Source of the DNA: Lycium barbarum
Lineage: Eukaryota; Streptophyta; Magnoliopsida; Solanales; Solanaceae
DNA: 64,000 nucleotides
Direction of reading: 5' to 3'
Assembly (NCBI RefSeq): GCF_019175385.1
Contig: NC_083345.1
Span: 124,003,657 to 124,067,656, forward strand
The notes under the pieces are model-generated. The model had not been told where the DNA came from. It worked only from the letters and a program-made list of their open reading frames with translations, and ran no database searches. Position 1 is the first letter of the stretch, and each line of letters begins with the position of its first letter. A program made the translations under genes and the position numbers. Of this stretch, positions 23,750-36,652 are shown one piece after another.

Positions 23750-26409
23750 TGTCACACCCCAGTCCTGATAGGGCATGATGGGCACCCGACTCTTTACTTA
23801 GAGCCGAGCGAACCCGCTGATTCTCGTTATATTCATAATCTCACTAGACTCTTAAATCACGAAATAAAATGCATAATGCAAGCCTTTCAAAAAAACGTTC
23901 TTTTCGTCTTTCTCAACTCAAGTAAAATCTGTAATCATATGAAATTTGTAATATAATGCATAATGATACATCGGCTTGTAGAGCCGCTTGCAAGAATGAC
24001 ATACTATATACGTGACTCTGTCTGCAAAGTCTCTAACATAAATCAATATACCATAACATAGATACTCTGACTCGGCAACACTCCGGAAAGAAATGGAGCT
24101 CGCCAATCTAGCTGGAACATCTTCTAGCAATATCCTCTACTCATCTATATACACCTGCGTGGCATGAAACGTAGCGTCCACAAGAAGGGACGTCAGTACG
24201 AATAATGTACTGAGTATGTAAGGCATGAGTAACAACATAACATAGATATGAAACGTAACAAGGAATAAGAGAGATAACCTGTACATCTGAATGCCTCGTA
24301 AGGCGGATGTCATGCATGCTTAGCCTTTAAAAAACATATACATAGTACCATGCCCGGCCATTAAGTCTCGGTGTCATATATATAGTATCATGCCCCGGCA
24401 TTAAGGCTCGGTGTCATCATCATTAGCCCGCGTCCGGGGAAAAATCATAACATGCACACTGCAGTGGTGTCCACATCTACGTGCCATGCCCGGCCGACTA
24501 TAGCGCGGCGCGGTGTGAGAAAATACATATATATATAAAGCATGCATAAGAGCCCAATCAAAAGCCACAACTATATCGGAGTGACGTAAGGTCGGTAGCC
24601 TCCGATTATATTATGGATCAATCATCATCGTTTATCCCACCTTGAAGGAACAAGGGTCATAAGGTGAGATTACCAACAATGAAGGAAATTAAGAAATTGC
24701 AAAGTAAGGTCAATCACTTCATAATAATATAAAGCTCATGTACATGGAAATCTCTATGAATGAAAATCATCTCATAAAAGCATTGATCTCATAACTTGAG
24801 ACTCTTAGCCATAAAATCATCATCATCATAATCATCATAGAAAATATCCTCATCTTTGACATCATCATTATCATCGTAAAAACATATTCATCGTTGTTAT
24901 CATAAGAGCTCACAGAATTATAAATCTCTGGTTTGGAAAATACGGCATTTTGGGAAAGCAACTATGAATTATTAGGAAAGGAATTATGCCTTGGAGTCTA
25001 AACATTTAACTTTTGAAAACGACGAAGATATGAAAACATTTATGAAGCCATAGCATCGGAATCATGCCTTTAGAAGATCAATAATATTATAAGGATCACG
25101 AAATTCGCGGACTTCTAGCATTTGCGGAACCAATGATATTATGAGTACGACACAAAGGTTTATAGCGAAAGGATCATGCCTTTAGAAAGAAGGGGACTAG
25201 CCTTAACATACCTGGAAGATAATTTCTCGACTTCCAACTTACTTCCTGTCTTGCAATTCACTTAAAATTATCCGTAGCCTCGTAATCTACATATACAACC
25301 ATTCATACTATTGTTAGAATCATCATCATATGCTCGACTTAAGCCCTTAATTAAAATCCTTTTAGATTCTGTCAAAATTCGGGCAGCATCTCCCCTGTTT
25401 ATATGCCTAGCCCGAAATCATAATATCAACAACAACAATACCAACAACATCAACAACGACATCCTCAACATTCTACAAGATAATTATTTGTATTTTCACC
25501 CAAAATTCTCTTCAAACTCGATCAATAAATCAACAACATCAACACAACAAAATATAACCTTTATTCTTGCAAATATTCCTTAATCAAAGTTGATAAAGAA
25601 AAGATTCAATGATTCATACCTTATTTTTACTAAGGTAGCAAAATCTTCCATATCTACTTGTTCCCAAGCTAACTCCACACAAATTGAAATCATAATCGCG
25701 TCTACACGTTGTCCGGACTTCGATTAGTATTCCATAGCTTGAATTTTGCCCAAAATTCTCACTTTTGTGTTGTATTTTTGCTTCCCTAAGTTTCTTAATT
25801 TTCTGGAAATTTTGAGAAGTTTTTATGACCAAAAAGAGGGATTTTTGACCCTTTTATAAGTGGCAAAGTCGGCAGTACTTTAGCAGTACTGTAGCGGTAC
25901 TGTAGCAGCCCTGTTTCTGCGTTGATAGCTCAGTTTGTAACGTTCATAATTCTCTACTCCGATGTCTTATCGATGAATGGTTTGTTTCATTATAAACTAG
26001 ACTCGACGAACTTCATTCTAGGCTTTTGTTTCACCTTAAAACTCCTAATATATTAGGAGATATGCCCCTCCAAAGTTGACTAAAAATTTGCCCAACATTT
26101 CTCAATTTTTCGTCGAACTTATTTTCTTCAATTTGCTTGATCTCGAAATCTTCCGAAACTCTCTACACATGATATTTATCATTTATTATACATGATAATG
26201 TCCATGTTCTTGTGTTTCAAAATAGTCTTTCCCGATTACGACTTACGAGTTCCTAATTCATCCTTTACTTCAATAATATACTTAATAATGCCTCGTTCCT
26301 CATACTCCAAAGTTGTTTTACCTAACCATAACTCGACATACTTACATTCAAATTTAACCAGTGCTTCTCCGAGGTACGGGGTGTAACACTGAAAGTCCGG
26401 GGTGTAACA
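23750..26409 (-). repeat. 3' LTR of the Tekay-like element (2.66 kb)
   Basis: Minus strand TGTTACACC (26409) to GGGGTGTGACA (23750). A TATA motif TATAAAAG (minus) lies at 25851-25858 and the TCAGTAC dyad at 24193-24213. The LTR start is duplicated in miniature: GGGGTGTAACA occurs twice within 25 bases at its outer end. Confidence 0.92.
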
Positions 26410-26410
26410 T

Positions 26411-26423
26411 TCTCCCCCCTTTA
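26411..26423 (-). other. Polypurine tract
   Basis: Minus strand reads AAAGGGGGGAGA directly before the 3' LTR. It primes plus-strand DNA synthesis in LTR elements. Confidence 0.85.
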
Positions 26424-29400
26424 AAAACATTCGTCCTCGAATGTTGAGGTAGAGTTCTTGTACTCTTCGATCTCGACGTATCTTTCTTACATTTTACAGA
26501 CGTCTCAAGCCTTTGTCTTCTTGGAGTTGACTTATTCTTACTCTTACTTTCTTAAAGACAACCTCAAGGCTGATCACGTTTGGCATCCTTTGCTTTCTAT
26601 AGCAGTCAAATTAATCTTTGCGGTACTTTATCTTTCAACTAGTTTAACACCGAAATGTCTCGCTTAATTTCTCTTTCCTTCAATCGGACTTTTGGCACTT
26701 GGCTAACTAACGGTATTTATTGTACTTATATCAAAAACACCTCAAATCTCTTCTTTAATGATTCATTTCCTTCAATTTACTCTTAAAGTTTCTGATCCTT
26801 AGTTCGGCTAATAAATTTGGGGTGAATTCAGAAGTTTGTCAAAAAATAACCAAGATTCTTAGTCATGCATCGAATTCGGATCTTTTCATTCTTTCTTTTG
26901 TCTGTAACCTTCATTTGTTCCTTTTCCAATAAGAGCCATCATGTTGCTTGTTCTATGAGGTTTCATTGTCACCCGATTGTTCTAATCAAACGTGATATCC
27001 TTTAATAATTTCCTTTGGGATTCTCCTTCTACTTTTTAACCTTTGCCTGAATCTCATTTAATATGTCTTTCCCATAGTCTGACGCACTTATCTATCATTT
27101 TAGTTTATTAATCAAGCGAATCTCTTAATACCTTAAATGTCCATCTCATTTATTTATATCCTTGAATCCTTTTCTTGCGATCTTATCTTCGTCTGCTTCC
27201 ATGAATTCACCTTCCGTTGACTTAGTCCCTCCTATTTCTTAGCCTTCTATTTCTCTGCTGGTAGACAACTTTCTTATTCGGTTGTGGCACTTTTCCTTGC
27301 TTGCTTCTCTAGTGCTACTTTAGATTATCCCTCTTAGTACTAATTGATTTTACATACATATAATCTCATTTGCTTGTTAATTCTTTGGTCGGACTCCTTA
27401 ATTCCTTGCATTGTCATCATAGTTCCACCTATGGTAGCACCCAGATAGTTTGTCATAGCATTTTGCTAATGGCTTATTATTCTCATTAATTACTTTACTT
27501 CAGATTACTCATCCAACACGTCAAAAATACCATAGCCAAGGGATTTATATTCAAATGGGACTCAATTCAACCCATACAACAACCTCAGCATCATCCCTTA
27601 TACACTTGTATGCAGCATTTTCTTATCATCATTGTTATCCCTCATAACAAAATTATTCTCACAACATACTAATGATCGTATCTCAAGGTAATTTACTATT
27701 CAAAATATCTCCAGATCTATGTTTGAATCTTTCCTCCAATTTCTTCTCCTCTAATCTTAACATCATTAAAAAATAACTCATAAGCCGAAAACTAAAATAA
27801 AATCTTACTTAATCACAGCTTCCTTTCAATACGAGTGTGTTTCCCTCTTTAAGTCCTTGGCTCTCCTATACCAGCGGCAAATTGAGACTTAACTAGCTTC
27901 CATTCCTCTTCAAATATTTATTGTCGTCTCCACACTATTTTACTAGCCATTTTCTCAGGACGATTATTTATATGTTCCTATGATATATGCTTTTCACGAT
28001 TTAATATAAACGGTGACTTATGATTTCACGACGCATGAGATATTTTCTAGTCTCAGGTACTACTGCTGTCGTGCTATCCATAGGCATACTGTCTTTCTCT
28101 CTTTTAACGATCATTGAAATTCTTATAAATATTCCTCTTTTAAAACTCTCATCTCTTCCAACGCTACGATTTTTTTTTTTAGTAATCCTGTCTGTCCCTA
28201 ATACTTATCCTTGATCACTTGTAGGCCTTCTCACTTCCTCCGTTACCTTTTTGGGGTACGTTTGCTGCATAATTAATTGTAACAAAAAAATTTCTCTGGT
28301 GTGACCAATTCGAATCATAGCCCGAAACACAACGTATTGCATTGACAAAACTTTGTTTCCTTGATTTGATAAACCTTCATTATATTTTCATGCCTCCTTT
28401 CCCATGTCAGTCTCATGATATACTTGCATTTAGTCCATTTCGACTTTTCTTTAGCACCTCCTTGCTATATTAGTTCATCTTGAATTTCGACTCCTTCAAG
28501 CCAGTACATTTCCTTCTTCTGCACTTGGAATTATTCTAATTCGTCTAAGAAGGTTCTCATATACCAGTAGCATTTGAGTATTGACCATCTGTGGTAGTCA
28601 ATTGGCAAAGCCTAGCGATCCTTCAACTCATCTAGTCCATAGAATGCCAGAGTTGCCATCATCGCATAGTTTGACTTATTTCTCTTTTGCTAATTGAATT
28701 CTTGTATCAAGTCAAATGTCCACACATTTTGGACACAAATCAGACCACTTCCTTCCTTCATGCCTAATAGTCCCCTAGGTTAATGAATCAATGGTGACAT
28801 TAGAATTCGTTAGGCTCCTTATATCATACCCGACTATACCATGCTCCTTCAGCCGTAGAATAGTGCATTACATTTATTCATACATATGTACCATTATTGG
28901 TCTGGACTGAGAAAAAAATAAACTGTGCAGGATTCCGCGATGCGGAAGAAAAACACAAAGTCCTGAGACCTTCCGCTTTCCTTCTGCGATGCGGACGAAA
29001 AGCGAAAAGTTCTGAGGCCTTCTGCACAGGACTCCGCTTTCCTTCCGCGATGCGGAAGGAAAGCGCAATGTTCTGTGGCTGATTTTTGAATGAGAAGTCA
29101 ATGATCTAGCCTTGGCCTTTCGGAGCGACATGAGGTCGATAGTCTCCGAATAGCTTATGGAATTCATATCGAGTCCAAAGCAGTAATCGATGATGAGTAA
29201 AATAATATTTCCAAGAATCAATCAAATAACAAGACATTAAGATTTGATATACAAAGCACGGGAATGGAGTGGATTTATTACGGAACGCTCATGTTCATGT
29301 TCTAGTTGGGTTCGTGCCAAAGAAGGAAGGAAACAAATACCTTACATACCTTATCCGTCAAGCCACCACCTAAAGAGTTCCTTACATCGAAGCTTGCCCT

Positions 29401-30681
29401 TCACCCGAGCCTATATATCGAAAAATATATCATTAATCATACTTTCTTCGCATTTCCATCAACTTATAAGTACTCATAGACATCCTTTCCCCAGTACCCT
29501 TGAGATTCCTCTTACTCTTGGTTCTCGATTCCGAGTTGGGTTTATATCATACCAGTAAAAGTCGATACTTACTCTCATATTCTCGCGATTCGTCCTTTGC
29601 TTAATTTAGCTCATAGCGTCCCATGGTTTCTCTTAACTAATTGTTTATATCAAGATCATGCGTTGTAATCCTTCTAATTTCCCTCCGATTCTTGTTCTCA
29701 TAATGCAATTTTCGTAAAATACACCCTTTTCTTCCTTCCTTCGTTCATTTCTTATTTCCCTTTACGATAGCATAGCTTGCTCGTATGTATGTTTATTTCT
29801 CGTATATTCGTCTTGTTTCCTTTATAATCGTATCTCTACCCCAAGTCCACTGTCGTATGCCATCACTTTCTACCCTTGGCCAACCTTATTAATTTATTAA
29901 ACTTCCTCTCATAGTCGCCAATCACATAACTTTCTTTCCATATCAATATCTCTTTGTTATCACTTACTAACCAATCTAATCTATAAATCGTAGTACTATA
30001 TTTGAGTTCCTGATGTCAACTTTCTTTATGTTTCCAATAGGTCCCTATTCATCGAAATCTCGGATGCAACTCATCCCAGTTTCTTAACTACTGATCATTT
30101 TTCCTTCCAGGATTCCTCCTTTAAATTAAATTAAGATCATTCTAAAACTTCTCTTTGAAAGCGTCCCATAATTGTTCCTTCAATCATGACTTACCAAACG
30201 GCTGATGGTCACAATTTCCCTTTACTCTTTCTCTATAGAAATGCAAACAATTCAATTTGTGAAAATTTCGGCAGAGTTCCCTCTATAATTCTTACTACCT
30301 CATTCCTGCGCACAGCCCAGAAAATACATCCAATGCCCCACCGAGCAATCACAAATACCATAATATCTTTCTCAAGTTCTTATACCAACATCTATTCATA
30401 CTAATAAAACAGGAAACATGCCTTTCAGATGAACAACTTCAATTCTCAGCAATTGCCTCGTAGTGGCATAATTAATTTCTTATCTATGATCAAAACATTT
30501 GGGGTTAGAATTAGGGACATCATATCCTATGATTTAGCTCTATGACACGATCTAAGATAAGAAAGAAAGGTCAATTGTTCCTAAATGCCCCGTAGCCTCT
30601 TGTTTATAAGTGTGGCGCGCTTCACACCCTTAAACAAGACTCTACTGGACACGACTTTGCAGACAACCCCTAGGACGAACT
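26424..30681 (-). other. Non-coding interior of the Tekay-like element
   Basis: About 4.3 kb, pyrimidine-rich on the plus strand, full of stops in all frames. The longest frames (about 60-115 codons) show no retroelement motif. Neither a degenerate reverse transcriptase nor an integrase motif could be picked out, apart from the LTR fragment noted at 28860. Confidence 0.6.
28860..29475 (-). repeat. Fragment of another LTR family embedded in the element
   Basis: The reverse complement matches 8440-9015 of the solo LTR, including the CGCTTTCC palindromes (28974-29004, 29035-29065) and the block around AGCTTGCCCTTCACCCGAGC. Same orientation as the host element. It suggests recombination or template switching between LTR families. 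Confidence 0.7.
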
Positions 30682-30694
30682 GCTCTGATACCAA
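30682..30694 (-). other. Primer-binding site (initiator Met tRNA)
   Basis: Minus strand TTGGTATCAGAGC, two bases after the LTR end. Confidence 0.9.
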
Positions 30695-30696
30695 TT

Positions 30697-33365
30697 TGTC
30701 ACACCCCAATCCTGATAAGGCATGATGGGCACCCGACTCTTTACTTAGAGCCGAGCGAACCCGCTGATTCTCGTTATATTCATAATCTCACTGGACTCTT
30801 AAATCACGAAATAAAATGCATAATGCAAGCCTTTCAAAAAAACGTTCTTTTCGTCTTTCTCAACTCAAGTAAAATCTGTAATCGTATGAAATTTGTAATA
30901 TAATGCATAATGATACATCGGCTTGCAGAGCCGCTTGCAAGAATGACATACTATATACGTGACTCTGTCTGCAAAGTCTCTAACATAAATAAATATACCA
31001 TAACATAGACACTCTGATTCGGCATCACTCCAGAAAGAAATGGAGCTCGCCAATCCAGCTGGAACATCTTCTAGCAATATCCTCTACTCATCTGTATACA
31101 CCTGCGTGGCATGAAACGCAGCGTCCACAAGAAGGGACGTCAGTACGAATAATGTACTGAGTATGTAAGGCATGAGTAACAACATAACATAGATATGAAA
31201 CGTAACAAGGAATAAGAGAGATAACTTGTACATCTGAATGCCTCGTAAGGCGGATGTCATGCATGCTTAGCCTTTAAAAAAACATTTCTATACATATACA
31301 TAGTACCATGCCCAGCCATTAAGGCTCGGTGTCATATATATAGTATCATGCCTGGCCATTAAGGCTCGGTGTCATCATCATTAGCCCGCGTTCGGGCCTC
31401 CCGCGTCCGGGGCAATATCATAACATGCCCACTGCAGTGGTGTGCACATCTACGTGCCATGCCCAGCCGGCTATAGCGCTGCGCGGTGTGAGAAATACAT
31501 ACATATATATATAAAGCATGCATTAGAGCCCAATCAAAAGCCACAACTATATCGGAGTGACGTAAGGTCGGTAGCCTCCGATTATATTATGGATCAATCA
31601 TCATCGTTTATCCCACCTTGAAGGAACAAGGGTCATAAGGTGAGATTACCAACAATGAAGGAAATTAAGAAATTGCAAAGTAAGCTCAATCACTTCATAA
31701 TAATATAAAGCTCATGTACATGGAAATCTCTATGAATGAAAATCATCTCATAAAAGCATTGATCTCATATCTTGAGACTCTTAGCCATAAAATCATCATC
31801 ATCATAATCATCATAGAAAATATCCTCATCTTTGACATCATCATTATCATCGTAAAAACATATTCATCGCTGTTATCATAAGAGCTCACAGAATCATAAA
31901 TCTCTGGTTTGGAAAATATGGCATTTTGGGAAAACAACTATGAATTATTAGGAAAGGAATTATGTCTTGGAGTCATAAACATTTAACTTTTGAAAACGAG
32001 GAAGATATGGAAACATTTATGAAGCCATAGCATCGGAATCATGCCTTTAGAAGCTCAATAATATTATAAGGATCACGAAATTCGTGGACTTCTAGCATTT
32101 GCGGAACCAATGATATTATGAGTACGACACAAAGGTTCATAGCGAAAGGATCATGCCTTTAGAAAGAAGGGGACTAGCCTTAACATACCTGGAAGATAAT
32201 TTCTCGACTTCCAACTTACTTCCTGTCTTGCAATTAACTTAAAATTAGCCGTAGCCTCGTAATCTACATATACAACCATTCATACTATTTTTAGAATCAT
32301 CATCATATGCTCGACTTAAGCCCTTAATTAAAATCCTTTTAGATTCTGTCAAAATTCGGGCAGCATCTCCCCTGTTTATATGCCTAGCCCGAAATCATAA
32401 TATCAACAACAACAATACCAACAACATCAACAACAACATCCTCAACATTCTACAAGATAATTATTTGTATTTTCACCCAAAATTCTCTTCAAACTCAATC
32501 CATAAATCAACAACATCAACACAACAAAATATAACCTTTATTCTTGCAAATATTTCTTAATCAAAGTTGATAAAGAAAAGATTCAATGATTCATACCTTA
32601 TTTTTACTAAGGTAGCAAAATCTTCCATATCTACTTGTTTCCAAGCTAACTCCACACAAATTGAAATCATAATCGCGTCTACACGTTGTCCGGACTTCGA
32701 TTAGTATTCCATAGCTTGAATTTTGCTCAAAATTCTCACTTTTGTGTTGTATTTTTGCTCCCTTAAGTTGCTGAATTTTCTGGAAATTTTGAGAAGTTTT
32801 TATGACCAAAAAGAGGGATTTTTGACCCTTTTATAAGTGGCAAAGTCGGCAGTACTGTAGCAGCCCTGTTTCTGCGTTGACAGCTCAGTTTGTAACGTCC
32901 ATAATTCTCTACTCCGATGTCCTATCGATGAATGGTTTGTTTCATTATAAACTAGACTCGACGAACTTCATTTTAGGCTTTTGTTTCACCTTAAAACTCC
33001 TAATATACTAGGAGAAATGCCCCTCCAAAGTTGACTAAAATGTTTTCCCAACATTTCTCAATTTTTCGTCGAACTTATTTTCTTCACTTTGCTTGATCTC
33101 GAAATCTTCCGAAACTCTCTATGCATGATATTTATCATTTATTATACATGATAATGTCCATGTTCTTGTGTTTCAAAATAGTCTTTCCCGATTACGACTT
33201 ACGAGATCCTAATTCATCCTTTACTTCAACAATATACTTAATAATGTCTCGTTCCTCATACTCCAAAGTTGTTTTACCTAGCCATAACTCGACATACTTA
33301 CATTCAAATTTAACCAGTGCTTCTCCGAGGTACGGGGTGTAACACTAAAAGTCCGGGGTGTAACA
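30697..33365 (-). repeat. 5' LTR of the Tekay-like element (2.67 kb)
   Basis: Near-identical to the 3' LTR, with the same terminal motifs. The dyad is at 31140-31160. Compared with the 3' LTR, the repeated AGTACTGTAGC-type words near the TATA region are fewer (32850-32870 versus 25870-25910). Confidence 0.92.
32828..32835 (-). promoter_or_regulatory. TATA box of the 5' LTR
   Basis: Minus strand TATAAAAG followed by GGTC, about 530 bp into the LTR. It would start the element's genomic transcript reading leftward. Confidence 0.5.
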
Positions 33366-33370
33366 GCCCA

Positions 33371-33959
33371 GGCTATCGAAAAGAAAGGAAGTTTCAAGTA
33401 TCTTGGGTCTATTATCTGGGGAAATAGGGAGACTAACCATGACATCACACATTGTATTAGTGCAGGGTGGATGGAATGGAGGCTTGCATCCGGAGTCTTG
33501 TGTGATAAGAAGGCGCCACCAAAACTTTAAAGGCAAGTTCTACAGAGCGGTGATTCGACCAGCTATGTTGTATGGGACGGAATATTGGCTAGTCAAGAGC
33601 TCTCACGTTTAGAAGATGTAAGTTGCGAAAATGAGGATGTTGTGATAGATGTGTGGGCATACTAGGAGAGATATATAGAATTAGAGATGAGGATATATGG
33701 GACAAGGTGAGAGTGACCACGGTGGAGGATAAGATGCGGGAAGCAACCTAAGATGGTTCGGGCAAGTGCAGAGGAGATGCACGAATGCACTAGTATGGAG
33801 GTGTGAGAGGTTGATTATGGACGGTTTCAGGAAAGGTAGAGGTAGGCCGAAGAAGTATTAGAGGAGGTGATTAGACAGGACATGACACAATTCCAGCTTA
33901 TCGAGTACATGACCTTAGATAGGAGGTTATGGAGGACGCAGATTAGGGTAGAGGGTTAG
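33371..33959 (+). pseudogene. RTE LINE reverse transcriptase, C-terminal part
   Basis: Conceptual translation in shifting frames gives the conserved C-terminal region of plant RTE reverse transcriptases: [39 protein letters not shown]-like, and LDRRLWRTQIRVEG before the stop at 33957. Frameshifts and stops (for example TAG at 33610) break it. It would copy LINE RNA at the target site. Confidence 0.8.
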
Positions 33960-34199
33960 TAGGTAAGTGAGCGTGGTCCCGCATATCCTTGCGTACTAGT
34001 AGTCGTAGTATGCTCTTGTAGTTTCTTATCCTTTGATTTATGCTACTACATTATGTTTCTTGTACTTCGATTATCGTATTTATTTGTTATAGTCGCTACT
34101 ACTTTTTTCAGATTGTTTTATCATGTTTTTTATAGTATTTTGCCATGGCTTATTCGCTTCCATTATTTCTTTTTTCATACTGCTTTGAACTGTTTCTTG

Positions 34200-34447
34200 T
34201 GCCGACAGTTTACTGGAAACTACCTCTCTACCTCCCAAGGTAGGTGAAAGGTATGCGTACACTCTACCCTCCCCAAACCTCACTTTGTAGGATTTCACTG
34301 GGTATGCTCCTGTGGTTGTTGTTTTGTGCTGAAGGTCTACCGCAAACAATCTCTCTACCTCCAAAATAGCTGAAAGGTATGCGTGCACTCTACTCTCTCC
34401 AGACCCCACTTTGTGGGATTTCACCGGGTATGTTGTTGTTGCTGTAT
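34200..34447 (+). repeat. Duplicated LINE 3' UTR unit
   Basis: The block TCTCTACCTCC ... GGTATGCGTACACTCTAC ... GGATTTCACTGGGTATG occurs at about 34221-34312 and again at about 34349-34432, each followed by GTTGTTG. This looks like tail-region duplication before or during insertion. Confidence 0.75.
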
Positions 34448-34635
34448 TAGGAGTTAACTCATATACACTGTAAATTTGTAAAAGAACTCTTACATTATCA
34501 AAACATTTAAGAGAAAACTACAATCCCATTAACAATATCAGAGTGACCGTTGTGCACATTAATTAGTTACTCCTAACTTGTTTCATGAAGCCAAAAATTC
34601 TAATCTAACTCATAATCGAAGAAATTAAGTACTAG

Positions 34636-34856
34636 GTGTTTGGCCACGAAAACTAATTTTTTTTTTCCAGTTTATTTGGAATTTTGAAGTTGGAGTTGTG
34701 TTTGGTTATAGTTTTTGCAAAGAATGGTTGTTTGAATGTATTGAAAGTGAAAAAGGTGAAAAAACAAGGTTTTAAGTGTTTTTCCAAACGCTGATTTCCA
34801 AATGAAATAAAATAATTTTTCGGGAAAAAGTGAAAAATTCTCATGGCCAAATGGGT
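34636..34856. mobile_element. MITE with TTTGGCCA ends
   Basis: Left GTGTTTGGCCACGAAAAC and right CTCATGGCCAAATGGG are imperfect inverted ends of a common solanaceous MITE type. The interior is AT-rich. Exact ends and target duplication are uncertain. Confidence 0.5.
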
Positions 34857-34917
34857 CCGAATCTCAACCTACAAACACCTGAAATGATGTCTCATCTTTC
34901 AAAAGGTTTAAAGAGCT

Positions 34918-35019
34918 TTTACAGACTATTACACATGAGCGGGGTTTACCCTGTGCGCATCCAAAGAATAGCGACTGCGAATTCCCTGTCATCAAAAAAA
35001 AAAAAAAAAAAAAAAGATG
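34918..35019 (+). mobile_element. SINE-like retroposon, 5' truncated
   Basis: GGGGTTTACCCTGTGCGCAT, then GCGACTGCGAATTCCCTGTC, followed by 22 A residues matches the 3' part of a widespread plant SINE. The 8-bp repeat AAAGAGCT flanks it (34910-34917 and 35020-35027). Confidence 0.55.
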
Positions 35020-35027
35020 AAAGAGCT

Positions 35028-36216
35028 ACTCAATAGTTCAAAGTGATAATATAACTCAGTGTGACATTTCATCAAAAACTTAATAGGTTATTACCCTCCA
35101 TCTTTTACAACTAATGAATTAGCGAAAAAAACAGAACGGAAAAAGTTGAATTAGGATGAGTCATACTAAACTAATACTGCACAGTGCCCTTGAACATCAA
35201 GGATTAATTTGAAATTATTAATTATCCACCAATTTCCGGGAAATTGTAATTAGTTATACCAAATATCGGAGATGCTGATCAACCAAAAAGGTAGAATAGA
35301 AATAACTAATTAGATTTAAAAGAGGTTAAACAAAATGTACCCTGATTTTGGGAATTGTCTTTCTAAACCTTTCATTAAATACTGAACCCCACCTCCTTTT
35401 ACAAGTGACTGATCCTTTTCCTAATACTTTATAATATCCGACCATTATTGTCCTCTTACAATTTGAATAGAAGAAAATTATCTTTTCAGACCTCTTATGT
35501 TAAAAAATGAAAGTTTCTCGTAAAAAGGTCATAAAACTAAAAAAAATATTTGTAAAGGGATAAAAAATCATTTCTTCCCAAATTTCACTATGAAATGACA
35601 TATATACAAATACTTCCGACACTCATATGTACCTCTAGAGCTAGCTACACCTGATTAGTGTACTTTCTTTTAAATTCATTTTTTTTTCTTAAACAAATGT
35701 TATGTCCTTTTTCCAAGCCACCTTCATGTCTCAACCACCGTAACACCCTAAATTCTTGTTGGAATCGAAATAATCAGGGCGTCAGGCGGAACCTAATAAC
35801 TGCAAACCTCAAACAACAATAAATCAGATGATAAAGAAAAATATTTAAAAAAAGACATAATAAAAGACATACATACTCTTAATTCACACATTCATATGGA
35901 CTTTTCTTATACATTTATACCTCATTAATGTACTCTCTTTTAATTCCGTCTCTTTTTTTCTTAAACAAATCTTATGTCCTTTTTTCAAGCCATCACCACA
36001 TCCCAACCACCGTATCACCCCAAATTCCTCCATAAACAGCTCTTAATTCACACACTTATATGTATTTTTCATACTCATGTACACCTCAATACTTGGAGTA
36101 TTTTGGACATGTTACAGCATATTAGAAGACTTTAAGCTAGTAGTTTAAAATGCACATGTGTTCGTTGCTTTAAGGAGGGGAATCCAAAGGCGGATGTAGT
36201 ATTAAAATGTGAATTA
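35028..36216. other. Intergenic with a degenerate direct repeat
   Basis: About 35618-35758 and 35884-36030 share order and wording (CATATG, TTAAACAAAT, TTATGTCCTTTTT, CAACCACCGTA) at moderate identity, about 270 bases apart. No gene seen. Confidence 0.5.
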
Positions 36217-36431
36217 CTTCCTCAGTCCCAAAAAGATTGTCTTCTTTCCTTCTTAGTTTGTCTCAAAAAGATTGACACATTTCTATATTTAGAAAGAATT
36301 TAACTTTATGAGATGATTTATAACCACACAAATATCTAAGGCTTGTTTTGGATCACACATTTTAAAAATCTTCCTTATTTCTTATACTCCGTGCTAAGTT
36401 AAACTAAGACAATCTTTTGTGACAGAGGGAG
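36217..36431. mobile_element. Stowaway-like MITE, 215 bp
   Basis: Starts CTTCCTCAGTCCCAAAAAGA, ends TGTGACAGAGGGAG, and is flanked by TA on both sides. Inverted ends pair over about 25 bases (AAAGATTGTC with GACAATCTTT). Confidence 0.85.
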
Positions 36432-36437
36432 TAACAA

Positions 36438-36652
36438 CAAGGAATTGTTTAGTTCCACATTAGGTTATTTCGGAATTATAACCAGGATTATAATTCTGGG
36501 ACTATTCAGGATATATGATCTCACCTTCTATATAGGTAAGTAATCCTTGGTATAAATGTATCATGATAGGTAAACACAGGATAGATTTAATACCAAATTT
36601 TATATATATCGGGATAACATACTTAATCCCTCCAACAAAACGACACCTAAGA
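36438..36652. mobile_element. Possible MITE adjoining the Stowaway copy
   Basis: The right part (CCCTCCAACAAAACGACACC) and left part (GGAATTGTTTAGTTCC) resemble ends of a solanaceous MITE family, and the interior has paired TATAATTCTGG words. Limits are weak. Confidence 0.35.

Larger units (their letters stand above)
23750..33365 (-). mobile_element. Complete Tekay-like LTR element without recognisable coding region (9.6 kb)
   Basis: Direct LTRs at 23750-26409 and 30697-33365 enclose a 4.3-kb interior. On the minus strand the order is 5' LTR, initiator-Met primer site, interior, purine tract, 3' LTR. It is flanked by the exact 5-bp duplication GCCCA (23745-23749, 33366-33370). The GAGGACGAATG word before the purine tract is typical of Tekay/Del chromovirus ends. 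No gag or pol frame exists in the interior, so it fits a large non-autonomous derivative mobilised in trans. LTRs differ at a few percent by eye, so insertion is not very recent. Confidence 0.92.
23565..34447 (+). mobile_element. RTE-type LINE, 5' truncated, split by a Tekay-like element
   Basis: Two segments, 23565-23749 and 33371-34447, join in one reading direction across the inserted LTR element. The left part encodes the reverse transcriptase active-site box as FADN (normally FADD) and the following helix. The right part continues with [13 protein letters not shown] and runs to the stop at 33957. A 12-bp target duplication, TAGGAGCTAACT (23553-23564) and TAGGAGTTAACT (34448-34459), differs at one base. 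The tail ends in TTG repeats. Original length was about 1.26 kb, so it was already truncated before interruption. Confidence 0.88.

Noticed and set aside
28874..29558. Frames of about 100 codons on both strands with similar peptides at 8311-9120
   Set aside because: The similarity comes from shared LTR sequence, and the frames run through palindromes and on opposite strands. No domain or codon pattern supports a protein.
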